Source of the DNA: JBHIKY01 sp042139015
GTDB lineage: Bacteria > Bacillota > Bacilli > Bacillales > Marinococcaceae
Assembly: GCF_042139015.1 (NCBI RefSeq)
Contig: NZ_JBHIKY010000003.1
Coordinates: forward strand, 1-64,000
Direction of reading: 5' to 3'
DNA: 64,000 nucleotides
Both the position numbers and the translations under genes were made by a program. Numbering within the stretch: position 1 is the stretch's first letter; the number at the start of each line of letters is the position of its first letter. The notes under the pieces are model-generated. The model ran no database searches and was not told the origin of the DNA. It was given only the letters and a program-made list of their open reading frames with translations. Below, piece by piece: positions 50,680 through 58,568 of this stretch.

Positions 50680-53058
50680 TTAATTACGCAGCGGCTTTCC
50701 TTTTGTCAGCATATGCTGCATTCGCTGCTGTGATTTCGGTTCCCCGACGAGACTTAAAAAAGCTTCTCTTTCTAAATCGAGCAGGTACTGTTCATCGACG
50801 AATGTTCTTTTTGGCACCCGTCCTCCCGATAACACGAAGGCAAGCTTTTCTGCAATTTTCACATCGTGATCAGATGCCATGCCGCCAAATTGCATCGTCT
50901 TAGCACCGAGCTTCATCGCTGCATATCCTGTTTCCCCAACTACCGGTATTTTCCTGCGCTGCGGAGCCTGATAGCCTTCTTCATACAAATGGATGGCCCT
51001 CTGCTTTGCCTTGTAAATGACATGATCACCGTTGAAAATAACACTGTCCCGAACACTGAGGAATCCGTTTTTCCTAGCTTCATCCGCTGAGGTGGAAACC
51101 TGTGCGGTCGCGATTTTCTCAAATACTTTATTTGCAATCGGAAGCAGGTCTGCACTTCCGTCCTCCGACAGATTTTCAATATGGCGCATATACAGCTCCT
51201 TATTTCCGCCACCGCCCGGGATAAGCCCTACGCCCGCTTCAACCAGCCCCATATACGTTTCTGAAGCCGCCTGGATACTCGAAGATGGCAGGCAGATTTC
51301 CGCCCCGCCGCCGAGCGTCATAGCATGTGGAGCTGTAACAACAGGACGGTTCGCATAACGAATTCTTGCCATCGCCCCCTGAAATTGCCGGATCACCATG
51401 TCGATTTCGATAAAATTATCATCCTGCGCTTCCATAAGGATCATCATTAGATTGGCACCAACACAGAAGTTTTTCCCCTGATTTCCGATCACAAGCCCTT
51501 TATAATTCTTCTCTACTTCATCAATGGACTTATTGATCATCTGCATGACATCAAGGCCGATCGAATTGTTCGGCGAATGAAATTCAAGTGCTGCAACATT
51601 GTCTCCAATATCTATGAGCGAAGCTCCGCCATTTTTCATAATGACGTTGTCCTGTTCTTTCCGGGTCTGTAAATGGATCTCTTTTTTATTTACGTCTTTG
51701 GATGTATAGGTTCCCTCGTGATAATATTCAGCAGAAGACTGATAAAATGATGTATATCCGTCGGCAAGCATCTGCTTGACCCAGGAAGGAACAGTGTCTC
51801 CTTCTGCTTCCATGCGATCTACTGACTTCTGTACTCCAATCGCATCCCAGGTTTCAAACGGCCCGAGCTCCCAGCCAAATCCCCATTTTATCGCTTCATC
51901 CACTGCCGCAATATTATTGGCAATCTCGCTGCTTTTCTCAGCAGAATACAGCAGAACAGGCTTCAATATATTCCATACAAGCTCCCCTTCTTGGTCCTCT
52001 GCGTATACAAGAGCTTTTATTTTATCCGGAAGTGATTTTGCCAGCTTTGCCTGTTCTGTAGATGCTGTCTTTAATTTCTTCCTTGGAATGTATTCAAAGG
52101 TTTCCGGGTTCAGCTCTAAAATTTCGCCACTTTTTTCTTTTTTGTAAAAGCCCTGTCCTGCCTTGCTTCCAATCCAGCCTTTTTCAGCCATGCTTTTCAT
52201 GAAATGCGGAGGGTCAAATATCTTCTTTTCTGCCCCTGCCACCTGGTCGTGGACATTTCTGGCTACATGTAAAAAGGTATCGAGCCCTACGACATCAAGC
52301 GTGCGGAAGGTCGCGCTTTTCGGCCTGCCGATTGCCGGGCCGGTCACTGAATCTATTTCTCCAACAGACCAGCCGCCTTTCTGCATTTCTTCTGCTGTGA
52401 CAAGCAGCCCATACGTACCGATGCGGTTTCCGATAAAGTTCGGTGTATCCTTCGCTTCAACAACCCCTTTACCAAGAACATCCTCCGCAAACGCTTTCAT
52501 AAATGCCAGCACTCTGTTATCTGTATTCTTATTAGGAATAATTTCAAGAAGCTTCAGGTAGCGGGGCGGGTTAAAGAAATGGGTGCCGAGAAAATGAGAT
52601 TGAAACTCTGAAGATCGTCCCTCTACCATTTCATTAATGGAAATACCAGAGGTGTTAGAACTGACTATAGTGCCCGGCTTCCAATTTTCTTCAACCTTTG
52701 TAAACACTTGCTGCTTTACCTGCAGGTTTTCGACGACCACTTCGATAATCCAGTCTACCTCGGCAAGCCGCGGCATATCATCTTCCATATTGCCAGCTTC
52801 AATCAATGCAAGGTTATCTTTGACTGTCAGCGGGGCCGGCTTCTGCTTAACTAGCTTTTTCAGTGCGCTGCTGCTTAAACGATTGCGGACTTCTCTATTC
52901 TCTAACGTGAGACCCTGCGCTTTCTCCTGCTCAGTCAAATCCTTAGGAACTACGTCCAGGAGCAGTACGGGTATTCCGACATTCGCGAGATGCGCTGCAA
53001 TACCGGATCCCATCACTCCAGAACCGAGAACAGCGGCTTTTGTTATGCTGCCTTTCAT
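50680..53058 (-). CDS. fadN: 3-hydroxyacyl-CoA dehydrogenase / enoyl-CoA hydratase
   Basis: A 792-residue bifunctional enzyme for the middle steps of beta-oxidation. The N-terminal NAD-binding domain begins AAVLGSGVMGSGIAAHLAN; the hydroxyacyl dehydrogenase core includes SNTSGISINEM and GTHFFNPPRYL; the hydratase-like domain lies at about 480-700 with GGGAEICLP and LIPGGGG. The order is the reverse of proteobacterial FadB, as usual for FadN. AAGGAGGAAG precedes ATG 53058. First gene of the operon. Confidence 0.95.
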   Translation of the reverse strand: MKGSITKAAVLGSGVMGSGIAAHLANVGIPVLLLDVVPKDLTEQEKAQGLTLENREVRNRLSSSALKKLVKQKPAPLTVKDNLALIEAGNMEDDMPRLAEVDWIIEVVVENLQVKQQVFTKVEENWKPGTIVSSNTSGISINEMVEGRSSEFQSHFLGTHFFNPPRYLKLLEIIPNKNTDNRVLAFMKAFAEDVLGKGVVEAKDTPNFIGNRIGTYGLLVTAEEMQKGGWSVGEIDSVTGPAIGRPKSATFRTLDVVGLDTFLHVARNVHDQVAGAEKKIFDPPHFMKSMAEKGWIGSKAGQGFYKKEKSGEILELNPETFEYIPRKKLKTASTEQAKLAKSLPDKIKALVYAEDQEGELVWNILKPVLLYSAEKSSEIANNIAAVDEAIKWGFGWELGPFETWDAIGVQKSVDRMEAEGDTVPSWVKQMLADGYTSFYQSSAEYYHEGTYTSKDVNKKEIHLQTRKEQDNVIMKNGGASLIDIGDNVAALEFHSPNNSIGLDVMQMINKSIDEVEKNYKGLVIGNQGKNFCVGANLMMILMEAQDDNFIEIDMVIRQFQGAMARIRYANRPVVTAPHAMTLGGGAEICLPSSSIQAASETYMGLVEAGVGLIPGGGGNKELYMRHIENLSEDGSADLLPIANKVFEKIATAQVSTSADEARKNGFLSVRDSVIFNGDHVIYKAKQRAIHLYEEGYQAPQRRKIPVVGETGYAAMKLGAKTMQFGGMASDHDVKIAEKLAFVLSGGRVPKRTFVDEQYLLDLEREAFLSLVGEPKSQQRMQHMLTKGKPLRN

Positions 53059-53092
53059 GGTCTTCCTCCTTCTCGTGTAAATCGCTTTCTCT

Positions 53093-53110
53093 TGAATGAA
53101 TATTCATTCA
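53093..53110 (-). promoter_or_regulatory. FadR-type operator of the fad operon
   Basis: TGAATGAATATTCATTCA is a perfect 18-base palindrome and matches the FadR (YsiA) box of B. subtilis (TGAATGAnTAnTCATTCA). It lies 35 bases before fadN. On the minus strand TTGCCA, 17 bases and TATAGT about 60 bases further upstream could be the promoter, so a repressor here would act as a roadblock. Release by long-chain acyl-CoA is known for FadR and inferred here. Confidence 0.88.
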
Positions 53111-53285
53111 TATTTCGCTCAAAAAAATAACTGAATAACTGTTCATTTTCTATTTTAACTATAAAATATTTCCGCGGTATTGGCAATAGAAAAGACAGAA
53201 AATTTTTATCGTTTATCTCCATTCTGAATAAACGAACACCAGTTGTTCATATTAAAACAGATGCTAAAAAAAGGAGGGTTTCTGC

Positions 53286-53546
53286 ATGGAACAGCAGCAA
53301 ACAGCAAGTACACAAAATGTAATGCCCCAGCCGCCTCAGACAATTACAGTGAAGGATCAACTGTATCTGGCCGATATGTTGACGTGGAATCTGAATGCAG
53401 CAAAAAAAGCAGCATTTTTTGCAAAACAATGCTCGGATATGGAGATTAAACAAGAGCTCGAAAAAACGGCCCAGATGCATGAACGCCACTACAAACAGCT
53501 ATTACCTCACCTGCAGTCAGGTTCACAATCAGTCCCTATGAATTAA
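53286..53546 (+). CDS. Small CotF-like spore coat protein
   Basis: An 86-residue, mostly helical protein with a Gln-rich start. TVKDQLYLADMLTWNLNAAKKAAFFAKQC is the helical pattern seen in small coat proteins of the CotF family (ferritin-like helix pair). AAAAGGAGGG precedes the start by 9 bases. CATATTAAAA at 53248 could be part of a mother-cell promoter. It is followed after 12 bases by a longer relative, so both are one transcript. Confidence 0.7.
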   Translation: MEQQQTASTQNVMPQPPQTITVKDQLYLADMLTWNLNAAKKAAFFAKQCSDMEIKQELEKTAQMHERHYKQLLPHLQSGSQSVPMN

Positions 53547-53558
53547 GGAGGAAAAATT

Positions 53559-53894
53559 ATGCCAGGACAAACTAAAATTCAAAACCCTGAAACAACCGTA
53601 CCGAAAACTCCGGAAATGAATGACCGGGATTTCATCAACGATATGGTGACAACAGAAAAACAAATTACAAATTCCTACAGCATTGCTTTGAATGAAGCAA
53701 GCCATGAAAACCTATACAACGATATATCACTTATCTTTAATGAAGCGCAGAATTGTCAGCGCAGTCTTTTCAACCTGATGTTTAAAAAAGGCTGGTACAG
53801 CTTTGAAGCAGCGGAGACACAAGTCCTTGATCAGACGTATCAGCAATTTACAGGCTATATGCAGCAGTTTCCTTCTGCTGGAATGACCCAATAG
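53559..53894 (+). CDS. CotF-family spore coat protein (YusN-like)
   Basis: A 111-residue helical protein. MNDRDFINDMVTTEKQITNSYSIALNEA and FNLMFKKGWYSFEAAE are the CotF/YhcQ blocks, with the two helices of the ferritin-like hairpin. AAGGAGGA lies 7 bases before ATG. In B. subtilis the small coat-like gene yusN lies next to fadN, which matches. It probably binds to the spore coat; no enzyme activity is expected. Confidence 0.8.
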   Translation: MPGQTKIQNPETTVPKTPEMNDRDFINDMVTTEKQITNSYSIALNEASHENLYNDISLIFNEAQNCQRSLFNLMFKKGWYSFEAAETQVLDQTYQQFTGYMQQFPSAGMTQ

Positions 53895-53957
53895 GTAACT
53901 CTCTTCAAAGCCCAGTGAACACTAATACATTCGCTTGCCCCCTTTAGAAGATTAATC

Positions 53958-54003
53958 TTTTCTATAAAGAAGGGGCTGTAGCAAAAGCCCCTTCTTTATA
54001 GAA
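53958..54003. terminator. Long perfect hairpin after the coat genes
   Basis: TTCTATAAAGAAGGGGCT pairs perfectly with AGCCCCTTCTTTATAGAA around GTAGCAA, followed by A. It is longer than usual terminators and forms the left edge of the repeat block 54028-54147. Confidence 0.7.
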
Positions 54004-54027
54004 AAAGTAGTATCCTAAATAGAAGAT

Positions 54028-54147
54028 AGCAGTGGACAAGTCCGAAGACTCCAGTGGGAAGAGCAGCGGCTGAAGATCCGCCGGGTGCGGGTTTCGCCCG
54101 GTTAGCTGAAGCGCTTCCCACGGAAAGCGAAGGACTTGTCCTCTGCT
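54028..54147. repeat. Foldback element (copy 3, without terminal repeats)
   Basis: AGCAGTGGACAAGTCC at the left pairs with GGACTTGTCCTCTGCT at the right. Inside are GTGGGAAGAGCAGCGGCTGAAG and AGCTGAAGCGCTTCCCAC, which pair and match the cores at 31.5 and 41.8 kb, around a CCGGGTGCGGGTTTCGCCCGG hairpin. It lies between two terminator-like hairpins (53958-54003 and 54160-54198). The gap of about 500 bases to ectD holds no gene. Confidence 0.65.
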
Positions 54148-54159
54148 TTTTTTACCATG

Positions 54160-54198
54160 AAAAAGGGCGAGTATCATTTATGATACAGCCCCTTTTAT
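54160..54198. terminator. Terminator-like hairpin at the right edge of the repeat
   Basis: AAAAGGGC-gAGTATCATTTATGATACa-GCCCCTTTT, with A and T tracts on both sides. Confidence 0.65.
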
Positions 54199-54336
54199 TT
54201 CCTTCATGATCTCCGCATACTCTGAGAAGTCCAGAAACAAAATTCGGTGATTTCTGCAAAAAAGATTTGAAATCTCTGTAAGTGAGTGAGCAGCGGTATT
54301 ACAAGAATATTTTAAAAATTTTTTTCAGCTTAGCAT

Positions 54337-54362
54337 GTTTACTCCAATTTTTACATGGGTAA
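54337..54362 (+). promoter_or_regulatory. Candidate SigB (general stress) promoter of ectD
   Basis: GTTTAC (54337-54342), a 14-base spacer and GGGTAA (54357-54362) fit the SigB consensus GTTTAA-N12-15-GGGTAT with one mismatch in each box. The start site would be about 45 bases before ectD. No SigA promoter of similar quality is visible. Confidence 0.6.
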
Positions 54363-54414
54363 CAGTCGTAACGACAAGTCATTATTAGCCTATTCTTAAA
54401 GGGAGTGAAGTGTC

Positions 54415-55365
54415 ATGGCAGTCGATCTTTATCCGACTCGTCAAGGAAACAAAACACATATTATGGAAAGAAAGGATCCAGTCGTTCATCAAAATAAGGA
54501 GTACGAAAACGGACCGCTTTCCAAACAGGAGCTGAAATCTTACGAAAACAATGGCTACCTGATGTTTGAAAAGCTTTTTAATGATGATGAAGTTTCCATC
54601 ATGAAAAGTGAGCTTGAACGAACAATGAAAATGAACCAAAAGCGCGATACCGACGATGTCATTAAGGAGCCTGGCAGCAATGAAATTCGTTCCGTTTTTG
54701 AGATTCATAAGGACAGCGGTTTTTTCCAGGCACTTGCCAAAAATCACCGGATAGTCCGCGCCGCAGAGCAGCTGCTGGGAAGCCAGGTCTATATTACACA
54801 GTCCCGAATAAATTTTAAGCCAGGATTTAAAGGTAAGGAGTTCTACTGGCATTCGGACTTTGAAACTTGGCACGCAGAGGACGGCATGCCGAACATGCGC
54901 GCCCTAAGCTGCTCCATCATTTTAACGGACAACTATGAATACAACGGTCCTCTTATGCTTATACCGGGATCCCACAAATGGTACGTATCGTGCCCTGGTG
55001 AAACTCCGGATCAAAACTTTAAATCGTCCCTGCAGAAGCAGGAGACAGGCGTTCCTGATAATGAAAGTATGGAATGGCTCGTGGATCGGGCAGGCGGAAG
55101 AATTGATCGTGCTACTGGACCAGCCGGTTCCGTCCTGTTCTTTGAATGCAATACGATGCACGGTTCAGCAGGTAACATTTCACCATATCCGCGCAGCAAT
55201 GTCTTCTTCGTCTTTAATTCCGTGAAGAACAAATTAACAGATCCATTCTCCGGGAAGGATCCGCGGCCGGAATTTCTTGCCAACCGTGACAATATTTCAT
55301 CGATTGCTCCAAATAAAGATCGTCTCCAAAATGTTTCAAACATTACATTTGCGGGGAAAAAATAA
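54415..55365 (+). CDS. ectD: Ectoine 5-hydroxylase
   Basis: A 316-residue Fe(II)/2-oxoglutarate dioxygenase that turns ectoine into 5-hydroxyectoine, a compatible solute. The EctD signature YWHSDFETWHAEDGMPNMR is complete; H146, D148 and H249 (NTMHGSAGN) are the iron ligands. Length and motif separate it from other phytanoyl-CoA dioxygenase relatives. GGGAGTGA precedes ATG 54415. The ectABC genes are not in the window, so ectD stands alone, as in a number of Bacillaceae. It ends at its own terminator. Confidence 0.95.
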   Translation: MAVDLYPTRQGNKTHIMERKDPVVHQNKEYENGPLSKQELKSYENNGYLMFEKLFNDDEVSIMKSELERTMKMNQKRDTDDVIKEPGSNEIRSVFEIHKDSGFFQALAKNHRIVRAAEQLLGSQVYITQSRINFKPGFKGKEFYWHSDFETWHAEDGMPNMRALSCSIILTDNYEYNGPLMLIPGSHKWYVSCPGETPDQNFKSSLQKQETGVPDNESMEWLVDRAGGRIDRATGPAGSVLFFECNTMHGSAGNISPYPRSNVFFVFNSVKNKLTDPFSGKDPRPEFLANRDNISSIAPNKDRLQNVSNITFAGKK

Positions 55366-55374
55366 TTGGTCACC

Positions 55375-55417
55375 AAGAACACCTTAAAAAGGGACTGCTT
55401 TTAAGGTGTTCTTATTT
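55375..55417 (+). terminator. Terminator of ectD
   Basis: AAGAACACCTTAAAA pairs with TTTTAAGGTGTTCTT; TTTT follows. Confidence 0.88.
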
Positions 55418-55440
55418 TACTTGTGAAAGGATCCCTGCAT

Positions 55441-56847
55441 ATGAATATAAAACGAATTCTCCCAAAACCGCTGCGAAGAATTTTCAGCATGTCCCGGCAT
55501 CAATTCTGGTATGAATTGAGGGCCAACCTCTGGTTCAGCTCCATCCTCTATGCCATAGCGGCAGTCCTGATAGCCGGAGTATCGTACTGGCTCGACTTTG
55601 TCGTAGGTCTTGCCGATACGGTGCCGATGTTTTTTCAGACGAACTATGAGCTGACTCATATTCTTGTCAGTACATTAATCGCAGGTATACTAACCTTAAA
55701 TGCGTTTACCTTCAATTCCATTCTCGTGGTACTTACCAGTTTTTCCGGCCAGTTTACACCGCGGATGCTGCTCAGTTTCATCGCAGACAGAAAAACGCAG
55801 CATGTACTGGGAATTTTTAATGCCTGCTTTTTGTACAACCTTTTTATGTTTTTCACATTAAGTGAACAATTGGCTGAAATGTATGTAGTTATTCCAATTT
55901 TAACAGTAATCGTCGCCTTTCTCGCTCTTTCAAATTTCGTGTTTTTCATCAATCACGCTGTAAAATGGATGCAGGTGCCGAACCTCACTTATAATATGAA
56001 AACTGAATCGCAGTGGAGTATACTCACTACTTTATTGAAAGATCTTGAACCATACAGGACAAAAAACCCTAACACCATTGACTATAACCGACTTAAGGAA
56101 TCGGACGGGATCTGTATTGTGGCAGGTCGATCCGGCTACTTACAGATTGTTGATTTTAAACGATTAGTCAAAGAAGCGGGCAAGGACAATATTATTATCC
56201 GTTTAGAACGGCGTGTCGGAGATTTCGTACTGGAGCAGACACCGCTGTTGACGATGTGGAGTCTCGATGAAGACAAGAAACTGAACGAAAGAAAATACCG
56301 GAACCTCCTGTACCTGGGCCATAAAAAAACAGAAGTACAGGATACGGCTTTCGGGGTGACTAAGTTAAAAGAAATTGCGATCAAATCTATCGGTAATGAT
56401 GACCCGGAAACCGCTGCCAATGCGGTCAATCAGCTTTCGGACTTACTGCTCTCAATCGCAAAGGTGACAAAATTCACTCCATATTTGTCAGATGATAATA
56501 ATGATTTACGATTAATAATCAAAGAACAATCCTTTGATTATTACCTGCATGAAGCCTACGCCCATATCAGCATGTATGCGAAGGATGACCCGGTAATTAC
56601 AACAGAAATTCTTCAGGCCATGCGCCTGCTCGTCCAGTCTATCTCATCGGATAACCATTCCTGCTGCTGGGACTTTTCCAAAACTGTTGCCCGCGGCTAC
56701 AAGCATGAATTTGCCTTTACTCATAATGAAGACCAGTATTACAAAAGCATCAAGGAAATTGCAGATTTTACAGGATTCACAACTGAATATCCAGACTTCG
56801 AAAAAGAACTAAAAGAATCAAGAAGCGGCAGCAGAAATAACGAATAA
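55441..56847 (+). CDS. DUF2254 family membrane protein
   Basis: A 468-residue protein. Four membrane helices lie at about 35-60, 75-105, 120-145 and 150-175; the following 290 residues are cytoplasmic. FNSILVVLTSFSGQFTPRML in the second pair and the block around AGRSGYLQIVDF are DUF2254 features. Function unknown; some relatives accompany stress genes. AAAGGA lies 9 bases before ATG 55441; a GTG six codons earlier overlaps that site. A weak GCCGG hairpin (56849-56875) follows. Confidence 0.82.
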   Translation: MNIKRILPKPLRRIFSMSRHQFWYELRANLWFSSILYAIAAVLIAGVSYWLDFVVGLADTVPMFFQTNYELTHILVSTLIAGILTLNAFTFNSILVVLTSFSGQFTPRMLLSFIADRKTQHVLGIFNACFLYNLFMFFTLSEQLAEMYVVIPILTVIVAFLALSNFVFFINHAVKWMQVPNLTYNMKTESQWSILTTLLKDLEPYRTKNPNTIDYNRLKESDGICIVAGRSGYLQIVDFKRLVKEAGKDNIIIRLERRVGDFVLEQTPLLTMWSLDEDKKLNERKYRNLLYLGHKKTEVQDTAFGVTKLKEIAIKSIGNDDPETAANAVNQLSDLLLSIAKVTKFTPYLSDDNNDLRLIIKEQSFDYYLHEAYAHISMYAKDDPVITTEILQAMRLLVQSISSDNHSCCWDFSKTVARGYKHEFAFTHNEDQYYKSIKEIADFTGFTTEYPDFEKELKESRSGSRNNE

Positions 56848-56888
56848 TAAGCCGGGAGCAGTCACTGCCGGCTTTGTGTATTGTCGAA

Positions 56889-57089
56889 TCATTCTCTTTC
56901 CTGGTATCCACCGCTGCTTTCTTTTTCCTTTGATACTAACAGTCCGTAAAAAATCACAAACATCATTCCAGCGAAGCCCAATATTTCAAGGACAACGGCG
57001 GGCATTCCTTGTAAATGGGTAACGCTTAGAAAAAATAATAGAACAAAGACAATCATCAGCAGAAATAATTTAAACATCGGCTGTCTCAC
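56889..57089 (-). CDS. Small membrane protein, two helices
   Basis: A 66-residue protein with helices at about 6-25 and 31-51 and a polar tail with KEKESSGGYQERE. It starts at GTG 57089, with AAGGAGG 7 bases upstream. Not recognised. It follows the LiaG-like gene in the same direction, separated by about 70 bases. Confidence 0.65.
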   Translation of the reverse strand: MRQPMFKLFLLMIVFVLLFFLSVTHLQGMPAVVLEILGFAGMMFVIFYGLLVSKEKESSGGYQERE

Positions 57090-57160
57090 CGCATCGCCTC
57101 CTTACCCAACCATTTTATGCGGCAAGGCAGGACATATGTCTGTTATTCACTGCCTGTGTA

Positions 57161-58042
57161 TCATTCCTTCAGTTCAACATCTCCACTAGTCGTGCGAATC
57201 GTAAGTGGTATATCTCCCTCTCCTTTTGTTCCTCGTAAAGACCGCTCCTCCTGGGAAGTTAATGAGTCTAATGGAATGTCGTTTTCAATGTCCCCGCTGG
57301 ACACTTCGACATCCAGTTCCAGGTCTGCGCCGCCTGTAATAATCTCCACGTCTCCAGATGTCACTTCAATGTCTATTCGGCCTGACATTTCTTCCCACTC
57401 TGCTTCAAAATCCCCTGACGTTAACACCGCTTCCATCGCACCAGAGAAAGTCAATACCTCCATATCCCCGGAAGTGGTTTCAAGGGATGCATGTTCAGCC
57501 TCTGAGTCCTGAATCATCAGATCGCCCGAAGTTAAGGAAATACTGAGTTCTTTTGCTTTCACCTCATCAACCTCTACATTACCTGAGCTCAGATCAGCAG
57601 CAAATACTCCTAAATTTAATGGACCAGCTACAGATACATCTCCAGAGCTCCCGTAAAGCGAGATCTCCTTTTGAAAATCCTCCGGTATTTTCACCGTCCA
57701 CTCCCGTTTCTGAAATAAAACAAAGGAAAAATCCGGCCACCAGTGATTCCGTTTTTGTTCAATTAAAATCGTGGAGCCATTTTGACTTACCACGGGCTCA
57801 TCCTCAGAGGAATTCGATAGGGAAACGACTTCCACTGTATCCTTGTTATGCGTTTCTATATTGATATCCGCCGAAGAGAAGTTTACCTCAATTCTGTCTG
57901 TATTCCCCAGCTCAGATTCCGTAACAGCCTGGCCCGCTCCGTCCTGAGGAGCCGGCTTCCATTCAATGACAGTAGAAAATAAAGTCCCCGCAATAATAAG
58001 TAAGCCAACGAGAATTAAAAAAACTCCAGCTAATTTTTTCAT
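57161..58042 (-). CDS. LiaG-like DUF4097 membrane-anchored protein
   Basis: A 293-residue protein: one N-terminal membrane helix (about 5-25), an acidic linker, then a beta-helical DUF4097 domain made of repeated S/T-S-G-D/N-V/I turns (SSGDVSV, SSGNVEV, TSGDLMI, TSGDMEV, TSGDFEA, TSGDVEI, SSGDIEN, TSGDVEL), about every 20 residues. Domain order and the small gene upstream resemble LiaI-LiaG of the B. subtilis cell-envelope stress operon. AAAAGGAGA precedes ATG 58042. Function of LiaG itself is not known. Confidence 0.8.
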   Translation of the reverse strand: MKKLAGVFLILVGLLIIAGTLFSTVIEWKPAPQDGAGQAVTESELGNTDRIEVNFSSADINIETHNKDTVEVVSLSNSSEDEPVVSQNGSTILIEQKRNHWWPDFSFVLFQKREWTVKIPEDFQKEISLYGSSGDVSVAGPLNLGVFAADLSSGNVEVDEVKAKELSISLTSGDLMIQDSEAEHASLETTSGDMEVLTFSGAMEAVLTSGDFEAEWEEMSGRIDIEVTSGDVEIITGGADLELDVEVSSGDIENDIPLDSLTSQEERSLRGTKGEGDIPLTIRTTSGDVELKE

Positions 58043-58067
58043 TCAGTTCTCCTTTTCCGCTGCGTTC

Positions 58068-58379
58068 TCATGAAATATTGGCTTTCTTAGACAGCCAGCC
58101 TTTCCAGATCAAATAAGCAGTTACCGCAATAGCTGCTATTGTCAGTAAAAATGGAAGCCAGCCGGCAAGAATAAACGCTCCAAATATGATTAACGCGAGA
58201 CCTCCAAGGTGCATTGCCCCTGACTCTTTCGTGCGAATTAATTTAACCCCTCCATAAAAAGAGGCAACAGCGGCTGCAAGTGCAAGCAGTCCGAAGATTT
58301 CGTCTCCTAAGAATATGACCAAAACAGCCGCAAGTATGACCAAGGCCAATATCTTATTTCTTTTCCCATCAAGCATCAT
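58068..58379 (-). CDS. LiaI-like small membrane protein
   Basis: A 103-residue protein with about four hydrophobic segments (about 9-25, 29-45, 58-73 and 77-93) and a short basic tail. The pattern (NKILALVILAAVLVIF, then AGWLPFLL) resembles LiaI/LiaF N-terminal membrane domains. ATG 58379 and ATG 58376 both follow GGAGG, the second at a better distance. It lies 25 bases before the LiaG-like gene. No liaH, liaF, liaS or liaR gene is nearby. Confidence 0.7.
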   Translation of the reverse strand: MMLDGKRNKILALVILAAVLVIFLGDEIFGLLALAAAVASFYGGVKLIRTKESGAMHLGGLALIIFGAFILAGWLPFLLTIAAIAVTAYLIWKGWLSKKANIS

Positions 58380-58568
58380 ATTTCCTCCTCGATCTTTCTT
58401 TTTTCTTATTATTTTTATTTTACCTTGAAGAACCTTTAGAAGACGACAGAGCCAAGAATGATTTTCTCTCCGTCTTCAGGCGGATGAAGGATATGTATTT
58501 GATTGCTTTCGCTGTTCCTAGTATTATCTATTAATAGATAGTGAAATAGTTTGAATGGAGAAGAGAGG

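Noticed and set aside
58430..58540. T-box or other riboswitch before ilvD
   Set aside because: No T-box core, and the hairpins present lack a terminator tail.
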